A stretch of 64,000 nucleotides of DNA from NCBI RefSeq assembly GCF_006716265.1, contig NZ_VFOS01000001.1, positions 806,001 through 870,000 of the forward strand, written 5' to 3'. Position numbers and translations under genes: made by a program. This DNA comes from Rarobacter faecitabidus (GTDB taxonomy: Bacteria; Actinomycetota; Actinomycetes; Actinomycetales; Cellulomonadaceae). Below, one piece after another: positions 1 through 7,705 of the stretch; within the stretch, counting starts at the first letter, position 1; each line of letters begins with the position of its first letter. The notes below the pieces were generated by a model, which saw only the letters and a program-made list of their open reading frames with translations, ran no database searches and was not told the DNA's origin.

Positions 1-1615
1 TCTGGTCTGCGTCAGTGATGGTCGCTACGCGCTGCGCGACGATCAGCTTGGTCACGCCCGGGACTCGCTCGATCAGGGCAGCGCGCAGTGCGGCGTCGGT
101 TCTGGTGTCGAGCGCCGAGAACGAATCGTCGAACACGTAAAGGTCCGGGTGCTTGACCAGTGCCCGGGCGATTGCGAGGCGCTGACGCTGGCCGCCTGAG
201 ACGTTTGTGCCGCCCTGATTGATCGGGGCATCCAGCCCGCCGTCCATCTGGGCGACGAAGCCATCGGCCTGGGCGATCTCGAGGGCGGCGGAGATCTCGT
301 CCTCGCTGGCCGAGGCATTGCCGTACTGCAGATTCGAGCGGACCGTGCCCGAGAACAGTAGGGGCTTTTGCGGGACGAGCCCGATGCGGGCCCACAGCGA
401 TTCCGGTTCCAAAGCGCGCACGTCCTGGCCATCGACCCGGATGCTGCCCTCCGTGGCGTCCATGAGGCGCGCGATCAGGTTCACGATGGTCGACTTGCCG
501 GCGCCGGTCGAGCCGATGATTGCCGTGGTGGAGCCCGCCGGAATGGTGAAGGATACGTCCCGCAGCACCGGATCCTCGGCGCCGGGGTAGCGGTAGGTCA
601 CGTGGTCGAACGCCAGCGTCGCCGGGCCGCGCGACGAGATAGCGGCACCGACGGTGTCGGGGACCGAGGTCGTTGTGTCGAGCACCTCGGTCACGCGCTC
701 GGCCGATACGGCGGCGCGCGGCACGATCGCGGTGAGCATCGTCGTCATCATCACGGCCATGAGGATCTGGACGATGTAGGACAGGAACGCGAAGAGCGTC
801 CCCACCTCGAGGCCGTCGCGCACCCGGAAGGCGCCGAACCAGATCACTGCCACGCTGGAAACGTTGAGCGCGAGCAGCACGAACGGGAACATGAGTGCGA
901 ACAGGCGTCCCGCCCGCGTGGATATGTCCGTGAGCTCGTGGTTCGTCTCGTCGAACCGCTTCTCCTCGTAGGGCTCCCGGACGAACGCGCGCAGCACGCG
1001 CATGCCGGTGAGTTGCTCGCGCAGGATGCGGTTGACGCTGTCCACGAGGCGCTGCTGACGCTGGAAAAGCGGCACCATGCGCGAGATGATCAGTGACACG
1101 CCGACAAGCAGGATCGGGACGGCTATCGCGATGATCCACGACAGTTTCATGTCGAGCCGGAGCGCCATAATCACGCCGCCGACCGCCATGATGGGGGCCG
1201 AGATCAGGAAGGTCGTGCTCATCTGCACGAGCGTCTGCACCTGCTGGATGTCATTGGTCGTGCGCGTGATCAGGCTCGGGGTGCCGAAGTCCGCCACCTC
1301 GCGTGCGGAGAAGTCGCCGACGTGGTTGAAGATCGCGGCGCGGGAATCTCGTCCAAAGCGCATGGCCACGATGGATCCGAAGAACACGGCCGCCACCTGC
1401 GCGGCGATCTGCACGCCCGAGAAGATCAGCATGATGCCGCCCATGCGCATCACATAGCCGGTGTCCCCGACGGCGACGCCGCGGTCGATGATGTCGGCCG
1501 TGAGGGTGGGCAGGTAGAGGGACGCGACCGTCTGTATCGCCTGAAAGACGACGACCGCGGCGAGCAGGTGCCAGTGGGGGCGCAGGTACTTCGCGATGAG
1601 CCGGATGAGCGTCAA
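1..1615 (-). CDS. ABC transporter ATP-binding/permease half-exporter (3' end outside window)
   Basis: Type IV (B-family) exporter half: an N-terminal six-helix membrane domain (about residues 15-310) followed by a nucleotide-binding domain. Walker A GSTGAGKST lies near residue 365, the signature VSGGQRQRL near 472 and Walker B LYVFDDSFSALD near 490. The residue after the Walker B aspartate is Asp where the catalytic Glu is expected, which is typical of the degenerate half of heterodimeric exporters such as BmrC/TM287. The active partner would then be the next gene, beyond base 1. I read the start as TTG at 1615, because an in-frame stop lies upstream and no closer ATG or GTG fits. About 538 residues are visible and the C-terminus is cut. 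The substrate cannot be predicted. Confidence 0.9.
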   Translation of the reverse strand, partial: MTLIRLIAKYLRPHWHLLAAVVVFQAIQTVASLYLPTLTADIIDRGVAVGDTGYVMRMGGIMLIFSGVQIAAQVAAVFFGSIVAMRFGRDSRAAIFNHVGDFSAREVADFGTPSLITRTTNDIQQVQTLVQMSTTFLISAPIMAVGGVIMALRLDMKLSWIIAIAVPILLVGVSLIISRMVPLFQRQQRLVDSVNRILREQLTGMRVLRAFVREPYEEKRFDETNHELTDISTRAGRLFALMFPFVLLALNVSSVAVIWFGAFRVRDGLEVGTLFAFLSYIVQILMAVMMTTMLTAIVPRAAVSAERVTEVLDTTTSVPDTVGAAISSRGPATLAFDHVTYRYPGAEDPVLRDVSFTIPAGSTTAIIGSTGAGKSTIVNLIARLMDATEGSIRVDGQDVRALEPESLWARIGLVPQKPLLFSGTVRSNLQYGNASASEDEISAALEIAQADGFVAQMDGGLDAPINQGGTNVSGGQRQRLAIARALVKHPDLYVFDDSFSALDTRTDAALRAALIERVPGVTKLIVAQRVATITDADQ

Positions 1616-1701
1616 GAGTGGACCACCGTAAGCATGACGGTCATTCTACGTCGCGGCGTGGGGGCCGTCCTGGGATTTTTGCTGCGGTGGGGAAATGTTC
1701 G

Positions 1702-2904
1702 CTATCGGCGTTTTGCGCGGAGCACCCCGGCGAGCAGGATGACGACGATTCCTGCGGCGGGGACGGTCAGCAGTCCCGCGCGAAGCCCGGCGTTGTCGGC
1801 GATCAGTCCGACGAGCGGCGGCGAGATGAGGAAGCCGAGCCGCATCAGCCAGGACAGCACGGTCAGGCCGGTTCCGGGGCGCAGTCCGGGGAGTTCGTCG
1901 GCCTCGTGCATGGCGGCGGGGACGAGAGTGGCGACCCCGAATCCGGCCGACGCGAACCCGAGAATCGTGCCGAGCAGGGATGGGAAGGCGAGCGCGCTGC
2001 CCATTCCGGCGAGAACGATCAGGCCGCCGGTCCGGGCGACGGTGCGGGCGCCGAAGCGATCGACCATGCGGTCACCGAGGAGTCGGCCGATGAACTGAGC
2101 GCCCGTCAGGGCGATGTAGCCGAGGGCGGCGATGCTCGCCACCGCACCGAGGTCGTTGGATAGGTAGAGCGCTGCCCAGGAGTTGCCCGCGTCCTCGACC
2201 ATCGTGGCGACCACCGCGATGAGGACGAGCGCCGCCATGGTCACGGCGATGGGGCGGCCCGCGGCGCGGGCAATGGTTTGGCCGACTTTTTCGGACGAGC
2301 CCTCCGTCGCTGCAGCGCTGTCCGGGCCGGTGAGGCAGAAGCGCAGCGCGATGATCGCGACGACGGTGAAGACGACGGCGGAGATGGTCAGGTGAATCCA
2401 CAGTTTCAGGTGGAGGGCGATGGCTCCGGCCGCCATGGCGCCGCCGGTGACGGCGCCGATGGACCAGACCGCGTGGAAGGAGTTGAGGATTGAGCGGCCG
2501 TACAGGCGCTGGACGCGCAGGCCGTGCGCGTTCTGGGCCACGTCGGTGATGGCGTCCATGGCGCCTCCCACGAACAGACCGAGGGCGAAGACCGCGAAGG
2601 AAGGGGCGACGCCCGCAAGTAGCACACCGAGACCCGTGAGGATCGTGCCGCCTACCGCGACCTTGGCTGAGCCGAATCGGCGGATGAGGGCGCCGGCCGT
2701 GAGTCCGGCGACCATCGCGCCCACCGGGAACGCGGCAACGGCGATGCCGAAACTGGTGTTGGACAGGTCGAGGCTCGCCTTGATCTCCGGATAGCGCGGG
2801 AGCAGGTTGGCGAACAGTGCGCCGTTGGTGAAGAACAAGGCGGCTACTGCGGCGCGCGCGCGGCGGCTCTGCTGGTCGGGGAAGGAGCGGGTCGGGCGGG
2901 TCAT
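1702..2904 (-). CDS. MFS transporter, drug/sugar-efflux type
   Basis: A 400-residue major facilitator protein with about 12 hydrophobic segments. It shows the loop-2/3-like stretch GALIRRFGSAKVAVGG near residues 70-85 and a repeat of it, GDRMVDRFGARTVARTGG, in the second half. It most resembles the YbjJ/fucose-permease-like MFS branch, and the substrate is unknown. The ATG at 2904 lies inside a symmetric double operator shared with the divergent acetyltransferase-tetR pair. It is therefore very likely repressed by that TetR protein and co-controlled with the acetyltransferase. A TACGAT -10 box lies seven bases before the ATG, so the message is probably leaderless. Confidence 0.88.
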   Translation of the reverse strand: MTRPTRSFPDQQSRRARAAVAALFFTNGALFANLLPRYPEIKASLDLSNTSFGIAVAAFPVGAMVAGLTAGALIRRFGSAKVAVGGTILTGLGVLLAGVAPSFAVFALGLFVGGAMDAITDVAQNAHGLRVQRLYGRSILNSFHAVWSIGAVTGGAMAAGAIALHLKLWIHLTISAVVFTVVAIIALRFCLTGPDSAAATEGSSEKVGQTIARAAGRPIAVTMAALVLIAVVATMVEDAGNSWAALYLSNDLGAVASIAALGYIALTGAQFIGRLLGDRMVDRFGARTVARTGGLIVLAGMGSALAFPSLLGTILGFASAGFGVATLVPAAMHEADELPGLRPGTGLTVLSWLMRLGFLISPPLVGLIADNAGLRAGLLTVPAAGIVVILLAGVLRAKRR

Positions 2905-2945
2905 GAGTACGATCGTACATGTGATTGTGTACGATCGTACTCATG
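2902..2945. promoter_or_regulatory. Symmetric bidirectional leaderless promoter with double TetR-type operator
   Basis: Two 17-base arms (2902-2918 and 2929-2945) are exact reverse complements, separated by 10 bases. Each arm contains the 12-base palindrome GTACGATCGTAC, with centres 22 bp apart (two helical turns). The outer ends of the arms are the start codons of the two divergent genes. In each direction TACGAT serves as -10, seven bases before the ATG. One palindrome covers the -10 of one gene and the -35 region of the other. A single regulator, most simply the TetR protein encoded two genes away, would shut both directions at once. Confidence 0.8.
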
Positions 2946-3518
2946 GACGAGATGAGCCGCGATAACAGGAGCAATCTGGAGAGGTTGCTCGCGGGCGAGA
3001 CGTACCGCGGGGGAGACCCGGAGGTGGACGTACGGATTTTGCGCGCCGCTCGACTGGCCGAGGCGTACGTAGAGGCGTGGCTGGCGGATCCGGCGGCCTC
3101 CGTGGCTACCCTGCGAGAACTGCTGGGGCACGTGGGCGATGGCGTTGTGGTCCGCCCGCCGATCACCGTGGATCTGGGGGAGCGCATCACCGTTGGGGAT
3201 GGGACGTTCATCAACTTCGGGTTGATGGCCCTCGACATCGCGCCGATCACGATCGGGAAGGCGTGCCAGATCGGCCCGAACGTGCAATTGCTCACGCCGG
3301 TTCATCCGATCGAGCCCGAGCCGCGCCGGGCCGGATACGAGAGCGCCGCGCCGATCACGCTGCACGACAACGTGTGGCTCGGCGGGGGAGTCATCGTGTG
3401 CCCGGGAGTGACGATCGGGGAGAACTCGGTGGTCGGAGCCGGATCCGTGGTCACGAGGGACATCCCCGCGAACGTGGTCGCCGTCGGCAATCCCGCGCGC
3501 GTGATCCGGAGTATCTGA
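2943..3518 (+). CDS. Left-handed beta-helix acetyltransferase (maltose/galactoside O-acetyltransferase type)
   Basis: A 191-residue protein with an N-terminal maltose-acetyltransferase-like helical cap (MDEMSRDN..., LLAGETYRGGDPE) and then hexapeptide repeats ending in VWLGGGVIVCPGVTIGENS and a closing VVAVGNPARVIR. It probably transfers acetyl from acetyl-CoA to a sugar or other small hydroxyl acceptor, as known for the LacA/Maa/NodL family. I start it at ATG 2943 rather than the upstream ATG at 2925. The 2943 codon sits seven bases after a TACGAT box and at the edge of the operator, mirroring the MFS start. The stop overlaps the tetR start by one base (TGATG), so the two are translationally coupled. 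Confidence 0.88.
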   Translation: MDEMSRDNRSNLERLLAGETYRGGDPEVDVRILRAARLAEAYVEAWLADPAASVATLRELLGHVGDGVVVRPPITVDLGERITVGDGTFINFGLMALDIAPITIGKACQIGPNVQLLTPVHPIEPEPRRAGYESAAPITLHDNVWLGGGVIVCPGVTIGENSVVGAGSVVTRDIPANVVAVGNPARVIRSI

Positions 3519-4090
3519 TGGGTGCGTCGGAGCGGAATCCAGAGCACGTTCCGAACCCGCGCTACGACCCTGACCGGCGGGAGAAGATCATCGCCGCCTG
3601 CCTCGATGTGATCGCCGCGCGTGGCGTGGACGGCACCTCGGCGCGGCGCGTGGCCGCCCAGGCGGGCGTGCCGCTCGGTTCCATCACCTACCACTTCGAC
3701 AGCATGGAGGCCCTGCTACATCAGTCGTTCCGGCGGTTCACGGACATCGTCGCCGACCGGTTCGAGCGGCGGATGAAGGCCGCCGCCGATTCGCGCGAGG
3801 CGCGCGCCGCGATCGAGGCGATCATCAACGAGGACGTGCTCGGGAACGATCGCGACCTCGTTCTGACCACCGAGCTCTACGCGGTCGCCGCGCGGAACGC
3901 CGTCTTCCGCGACCTCACTGCCCGCTGGATGCTGCGCAGCCGGGTCGCGCTCGAGAAGCACTTCGATCCGCTGACCGTGCGGGTGCTCGACGCGACGATC
4001 GAGGGACTGACCCTGCACCGGGCGCTCGACGTCGAGCCCCAGCCCCGCGAGATGGTCGCGGCCGCCCTGGACCGGGTGCTCGGTTCCTGA
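3518..4090 (+). CDS. TetR family transcriptional regulator
   Basis: A 190-residue TetR protein. The N-terminal helix-turn-helix spans about residues 15-65 (DRREKIIAACLDVIAARGVD, then TSARRVAAQAGVPLGSITYHF), followed by an all-helical ligand-binding domain. The ATG at 3518 overlaps the acetyltransferase stop codon by one base, so both are made from one message. The double palindrome at 2902-2945 is the obvious operator, giving autoregulation plus control of the MFS gene. The inducing ligand is unknown, though the pairing of an exporter with an acetyltransferase suggests a small toxic or sugar-like compound. Confidence 0.92.
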   Translation: MGASERNPEHVPNPRYDPDRREKIIAACLDVIAARGVDGTSARRVAAQAGVPLGSITYHFDSMEALLHQSFRRFTDIVADRFERRMKAAADSREARAAIEAIINEDVLGNDRDLVLTTELYAVAARNAVFRDLTARWMLRSRVALEKHFDPLTVRVLDATIEGLTLHRALDVEPQPREMVAAALDRVLGS

Positions 4091-4255
4091 CTTCAGTCCG
4101 CCCTCGGGGCGCGTGGGGAGGCGATGACTAGGCGGCAGCTGGAATCGGCCGCGCAGAACTCGTCCAAAATCCGGGGCGCGTCGCCACGGACGCGTGGGGC
4201 GGCGCTGCCAACGCCCAAACCTTGCCGCAGCCCGGGAAGGCGCGACAATGGGACG

Positions 4256-4867
4256 GTGCTCTCGATTTTCCTCGCCTCGATCGCCGCGCTGCTGCCCATC
4301 GCGAATCCGCTAGGTGCCGTCGCCGCGTACGCGGGCATGACCGATCGGATGGAGGTTTCCGAGCAGCGCCGGCAGGCGTGGCTGACGGGGATCTACGTCG
4401 CGGGGATACTCGTGGTCTTCGCGCTGCTCGGGGCGACCGTGCTGGAGGCGTTCGGGATAAGCATCCCCGCCCTGCAGATCGCCGGCGGACTCGTGGTGAT
4501 GCACTCGGGCTTTTCCATGATCGTCCTGCGCCCCAAGATCACCGACGCCGAGCAGGCGCACTCGACCACGAAGGAGGACGTCAGCTTCTCGCCCATGGCG
4601 CTGCCGCTCATCGCCGGTCCGGGTGCCATCGGCGTGGTCATCGGGCTGGCGGCGCGGCATACGCATTGGGATCAGCGGCTCGGAATCGTCGCGGCCGCCC
4701 TCGTCCTGGGCGCTGTCGTGGCCGTGGTCCTGCGGTACGCCACGCCGCTGGTGGACCGGATGGGCGCGACCGGCATAGGGGCACTGACGCGCGTCATGGG
4801 CTTCCTCATCCTCGCGATCGGCGTCGAGCTGCTCGTGCACGGCGTGCGTGCCGCGTTCCCGTCGTAA
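4256..4867 (+). CDS. MarC family integral membrane protein
   Basis: A 203-residue protein with about six membrane segments and the MarC/UPF0056 pattern: FLASIAALLPIANPLGAVA at the start, LQIAGGLVVMHSGF and PLIAGPGAIGVVIGLA in the middle, and TRVMGFLILAIGVELL at the end. The biochemical role of the family is not established; the old link to multiple antibiotic resistance is disputed. The open frame reaches further upstream, but that stretch is low-complexity. GTG 4256 follows a GACAAT -10-like box by six bases, so a leaderless start there is preferred. Confidence 0.85.
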   Translation: MLSIFLASIAALLPIANPLGAVAAYAGMTDRMEVSEQRRQAWLTGIYVAGILVVFALLGATVLEAFGISIPALQIAGGLVVMHSGFSMIVLRPKITDAEQAHSTTKEDVSFSPMALPLIAGPGAIGVVIGLAARHTHWDQRLGIVAAALVLGAVVAVVLRYATPLVDRMGATGIGALTRVMGFLILAIGVELLVHGVRAAFPS

Positions 4868-4895
4868 CACGCTGGCCGCATCCACCTGCGCGTAG

Positions 4896-5387
4896 TCACT
4901 CGCCCAGCGTGGCCGCCCAGGCGGCGACGCGGCGGGCGCTTTCCTCCTCCGAGATGTCCTCGATGCGGGTCATGATCGACCAGCGGACGCCGAACGGATC
5001 GCGGATGCTGGCGTATCGGTCACCGGAAACGAAGTCGGCTACGGGTTCGCGGATGGTCGCACCCGCGGCCTCCGCTGCCGCCACGACGGCGTCCACGTCC
5101 GCCACGTATAGACCCAGCGAGTAGCAGTCGTCGTCACCACCGGGGGGAGCGACGAGGCGGTAGTCGGGCATCGGCTCCCCGAGTTGGAGGTGCCCGTGAC
5201 CGAAGTCGAGCTCGGCGTGTGCGACAACGCCGCCCATCTCGGTCACGTCAACCACGCGCGCGCCGAATACGTCGCGGTAGAAACCGATCGCCTCGCGAGC
5301 CCGGGGGATCGCGAGGAACGGAGTGATGCTGCTGGCGCCCTTGGGGATGCCGTGGTCGGTGTGCTCACCGTGCGCTGCGATTGCCAT
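4896..5387 (-). CDS. VOC family (glyoxalase/bleomycin-resistance) protein
   Basis: A 163-residue single-domain VOC-fold protein with two beta-alpha-beta-beta-beta modules: ITPFLAIPRAREAIGFYRDVFGA in the first and YVADVDAVVAAAEAAGA...DPFGVRWSI in the second. It matches PhnB/YdfO-like VOC proteins of unknown substrate. The C-terminal 20 residues (EESARRVAAWAATLGE) are acidic and helical. I chose ATG 5387, seven bases after a TAGGTT box on the minus strand, over longer frames. It is divergent from an AraC-type gene about 70 bp away, which is the likely regulator. Confidence 0.85.
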   Translation of the reverse strand: MAIAAHGEHTDHGIPKGASSITPFLAIPRAREAIGFYRDVFGARVVDVTEMGGVVAHAELDFGHGHLQLGEPMPDYRLVAPPGGDDDCYSLGLYVADVDAVVAAAEAAGATIREPVADFVSGDRYASIRDPFGVRWSIMTRIEDISEEESARRVAAWAATLGE

Positions 5388-5464
5388 GCGTCCTAACCTA
5401 CGGCGCTTGGCGGTGGCCTCACTTGGAGATTCGCGACACGTATCGGCCCAATACGATGAAGAGC

Positions 5465-6289
5465 GTGACGAAGAAGGTCGAGGCGAGCGCGGCGTCGCGC
5501 GGGGTGCTGTATCCGGCCCGGCTACCGACCTTCCATCGCGAGCCCGCCGGCCAGGGCCTTGCGGCGTTCGTGCGCTGGTTCTGGATTCCCGAGTGGGACA
5601 TCGAGCCGGGACGAGCCTCGCGGCAGCACGTGGTGGGTTTCCCCGCCTGCAACCTCGTCGTTGAGAACGGCGTGGCGGGGATTGCCGGTCCGACCACTCG
5701 CGCGTCCCATCGGGACTTGTCCGGGAAGGGGTGGGCAGTCGGGGCGCTGTTGCTTCCCGCCGCCGCGGCTGTCCTTGTGGCTGACGTCGCTGCGCTGCGC
5801 GACGCGTATCGGCGCGTTGACTACCCGGAGCTGGCCGCCGCCGTCGGGGCGGCGATGAACGACGAAGCACCTCCACCCGAACGCCGCCGCGCGGCCATTT
5901 CAGCCTTCACGGATTGGCTGTACGACCGGCTTGGTACGCCCAGCGAGGAAGGATTGCTCGCCAACCGCATGGTCGCGGCCGCCGACGCCGACTCGGCGCT
6001 GCTAAGTGTCACCGACTTGGCCGAACATCTGCATGTGTCCGTCCGCACCGTGCAACGCCTGGCCGCCAAGTACGTAGGCCTGCCGCCAGCCGCGTTGATC
6101 CGCCGCCGCCGACTCCAAGAGGCCGCCGAACAACTTCGCCAGAATCCGAGCCTGGACCTGGCCGCGCTCGCTCACGAACTCGGCTACGCCGACCATGCCC
6201 ACCTCACCAATGACTTCCGGACGACACTCGGCTTTACGCCCAGTAAGTACCGGCTGTCGCTACCGGCGGGGGGAGAGCCTGGTCCTTGA
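5465..6289 (+). CDS. AraC family transcriptional regulator
   Basis: About 275 residues. An N-terminal AraC-associated sensing domain (YPARLPTFHREPAGQGLAAF..., HVVGFPACNLVVENG) is followed by a C-terminal double helix-turn-helix (VTDLAEHLHVSVRTVQRLAA, then LAALAHELGYADHAHLTNDF and RTTLGFTPSKYR). The start is either ATG 5456 or GTG 5465. I prefer GTG 5465, because TACGAT at 5452-5457 is then exactly seven bases upstream, the same geometry as other genes in this window. It probably controls the divergent VOC gene. Its last 55 bases overlap the end of a brxL fragment on the other strand. Confidence 0.88.
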   Translation: MTKKVEASAASRGVLYPARLPTFHREPAGQGLAAFVRWFWIPEWDIEPGRASRQHVVGFPACNLVVENGVAGIAGPTTRASHRDLSGKGWAVGALLLPAAAAVLVADVAALRDAYRRVDYPELAAAVGAAMNDEAPPPERRRAAISAFTDWLYDRLGTPSEEGLLANRMVAAADADSALLSVTDLAEHLHVSVRTVQRLAAKYVGLPPAALIRRRRLQEAAEQLRQNPSLDLAALAHELGYADHAHLTNDFRTTLGFTPSKYRLSLPAGGEPGP

Positions 6290-6484
6290 CGCGCTTGCGT
6301 CCTTCGACGGCGAAGCGCAGCAGTTCCTCGATCTCCTCTTGCGTGGCCTCGCCGCCCGGGTAGATGAGCTTCATCAGGCCAGAGAAGGTCTTGTGGATGC
6401 CGTCGCGGTCCCGAGTGGAGATGTCGGAGCCGAGCGTGAAGTGCTGCTGGTAGCGGTCGGAGTAGTCGATGTTGCGCAGTGGCC
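6234..6484 (-). pseudogene. brxL: Remnant of BREX gene brxL (Lon-like ATPase), C-terminal fragment
   Basis: The minus strand from about 6482 down to a TAA at 6236-6234 reads through as one frame without stops. The peptide contains RYQQHFTLGSDISTRDRDG, HKTFSGLMKLIYPGG and EELLRFAVEGRKRVKDQ. This is the pattern I know from the C-terminus of BrxL in BREX phage-defence loci (RD-x-KT-SGL-KL then EGRRRVKEQ). No start codon, Walker motifs or upstream BrxL sequence are present; left of it is the end of the araC gene and right of it the end of the crp-like gene. The last dozen residues look scrambled. I infer a deletion scar of a former BREX locus. A homology search was not possible here. Confidence 0.72.
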
Positions 6485-6532
6485 TACATCGCTGCCTTCG
6501 ACGCGTCTCGGATGCATCCTGACGGTACCGGG

Positions 6533-7216
6533 CTATCGGGGTGTGGCGACGTGTTCGAGTGCATCAATGTCGAGGATGGAGACGTCTCGGCGTCCGTGGA
6601 GTTCGATGATGCCGGAGGTGGAGAGCGCGGCGAGGCGTCGGCTCAGGGTTTCGGGCGTGGTTCCGAGGTAGGCGGCGATGTCTTGTTTCGCCATCGGCAG
6701 CCTCACCGTGGGTACGCCTGCTCGCATGCTGCCGGGCAGATCTAGCAGGTAGGCCGCCACGCGGGCGTTGACGTCGCTGGAGGTGACGGCGCCCAGCAGT
6801 CGCTCGACTGAGGAGAGCCGGTCGGAGAGTGTCCGCAGCATCCGCTGACTGATGTCGGGGTAGTCGCGGAGCAGGGCCGAGAGGTCGGCGTGGTCGAAGA
6901 CGCACATCCGACTGTCTTCTAGCGCGACGACGAGGTCGACCGGGCGGTGGCCCGTCAGGAAGGCCCGTTCTCCCACGACATCACCGTCTGTCACCGTTCG
7001 CAGAATCTGTTCCTGACCATTGGCCGCCGTGTGGCTGACCTTGAGCTGTCCGCTGTGCATCACCAGCAGACGCGACACCGACTGTCCGGGGGAACAAACA
7101 ATATCCCCCTTGTGGACGCACACCGGGCGAACGAAGTCGGCGACGTGCAGCTGCTCCTGGCGCGTGAGTCCTTGGAAGATCGGTACGCGAGCTACGCACA
7201 GGTCATCCTCAGACAT
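6533..7216 (-). CDS. Crp/Fnr family transcriptional regulator of the metal cassette
   Basis: A 227-residue protein with an N-terminal cyclic-nucleotide-binding-type beta barrel (GDIVCSPGQSVSRLLVMHSGQ, TVTDGDVVGERAFL), a long dimer helix and a C-terminal winged helix (AKQDIAAYLGTTPETLSRRLAAL). Cysteines occur at 7, 33, 41 and 105. The first and last positions resemble those in FNR-like FLP proteins, so redox or metal sensing is possible but unproven. It is divergent from the HMA/P-type ATPase genes, and an FNR-like box lies in front of those. The ATG at 7216 follows TAGGCT by six bases, again a leaderless arrangement. Confidence 0.9.
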   Translation of the reverse strand: MSEDDLCVARVPIFQGLTRQEQLHVADFVRPVCVHKGDIVCSPGQSVSRLLVMHSGQLKVSHTAANGQEQILRTVTDGDVVGERAFLTGHRPVDLVVALEDSRMCVFDHADLSALLRDYPDISQRMLRTLSDRLSSVERLLGAVTSSDVNARVAAYLLDLPGSMRAGVPTVRLPMAKQDIAAYLGTTPETLSRRLAALSTSGIIELHGRRDVSILDIDALEHVATPR

Positions 7217-7294
7217 GCCTCAAGCCTACCGGAATCGGCGCGGGCGCCACCGTCCCAGATGCCCCAGGGGGCGCCTCGTACGGTGCCGTCCGGA

Positions 7295-7310
7295 CTTGAC
7301 CTGGGTCAAG
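7295..7310. promoter_or_regulatory. FNR/CRP-like operator box
   Basis: CTTGACCTGGGTCAAG is a perfect inverted repeat (CTTGAC-N4-GTCAAG). It has the TTGA-N6-TCAA form bound by FNR/FLP regulators. If TATCGT at 7332-7337 is the -10 box, the first transcribed base would be 7344 and the centre of the dyad is at -41.5, the standard class II activator position. It is most simply the target of the neighbouring Crp/Fnr protein and would activate the HMA and ATPase genes. Confidence 0.78.
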
Positions 7311-7331
7311 GAGTTCGCAGTGGCGCGAACC

Positions 7332-7337
7332 TATCGT
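7332..7337 (+). promoter_or_regulatory. Predicted -10 box of the HMA/ATPase promoter
   Basis: TATCGT with no good -35 element at the correct distance, as expected for an activator-dependent promoter. The spacing to the dyad at 7295-7310 supports it. The leader would be about 37 bases and carries the ribosome site AGAAAGG before ATG 7381. Confidence 0.55.
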
Positions 7338-7380
7338 GAAGGTGTCAATACGGAACACCACCAAGAAAGGGATTCTCACA

Positions 7381-7614
7381 ATGACTACCTCCACCGCCAC
7401 CCACACCCTTTTGAGGGCCGAGGGATTCTCCTGCCCGTCCTGCGTGGCGAAGATCGAAAAGCAGGTCGGCCGCCTCAAGGGTGTCGAGAACGTCAAGGTC
7501 CATTTCGCCTCATCCCGCATTGAGATCGACCACGACGCCGAGCGCGTCTCCGTGGATGACCTCGTGACTGCCGTGGCGAAGGCCGGCTATAAGGCCACTC
7601 CTTCAGCCTTCTGA
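7381..7614 (+). CDS. Heavy-metal-associated (HMA) domain protein, free metallochaperone
   Basis: 77 residues forming one ferredoxin-like HMA domain. The metal-binding loop GFSCPSCVAKIEKQV carries the CxxC pair near residues 18-21, followed by GVENVKVHFASSRIEID. It is like CopZ or a detached N-terminal domain of a P1B ATPase. The next gene, a P1B-type ATPase, has no such domain of its own, so this protein probably delivers or senses its metal. I chose ATG 7381 because AGAAAGG precedes it and the domain begins right after it. A CCCC-TGT-GGGG hairpin followed by a T-rich run lies between this gene and the ATPase (about 7623-7648) and could lower read-through. Confidence 0.9.
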   Translation: MTTSTATHTLLRAEGFSCPSCVAKIEKQVGRLKGVENVKVHFASSRIEIDHDAERVSVDDLVTAVAKAGYKATPSAF

Positions 7615-7705
7615 GGCACGCGGGCCCCTGTGGGGTCGCACATTTTTCTCTCATACCCGATCTGCCGGTCCGCTGGCACTCATCGCAGAAAGGTCGTACC
7701 CGAAA

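Noticed and set aside
12-1139. 375-codon minus-strand frame rich in Arg, His and Pro
   Set aside because: It is out of frame with the clear ABC transporter reading on the same strand.
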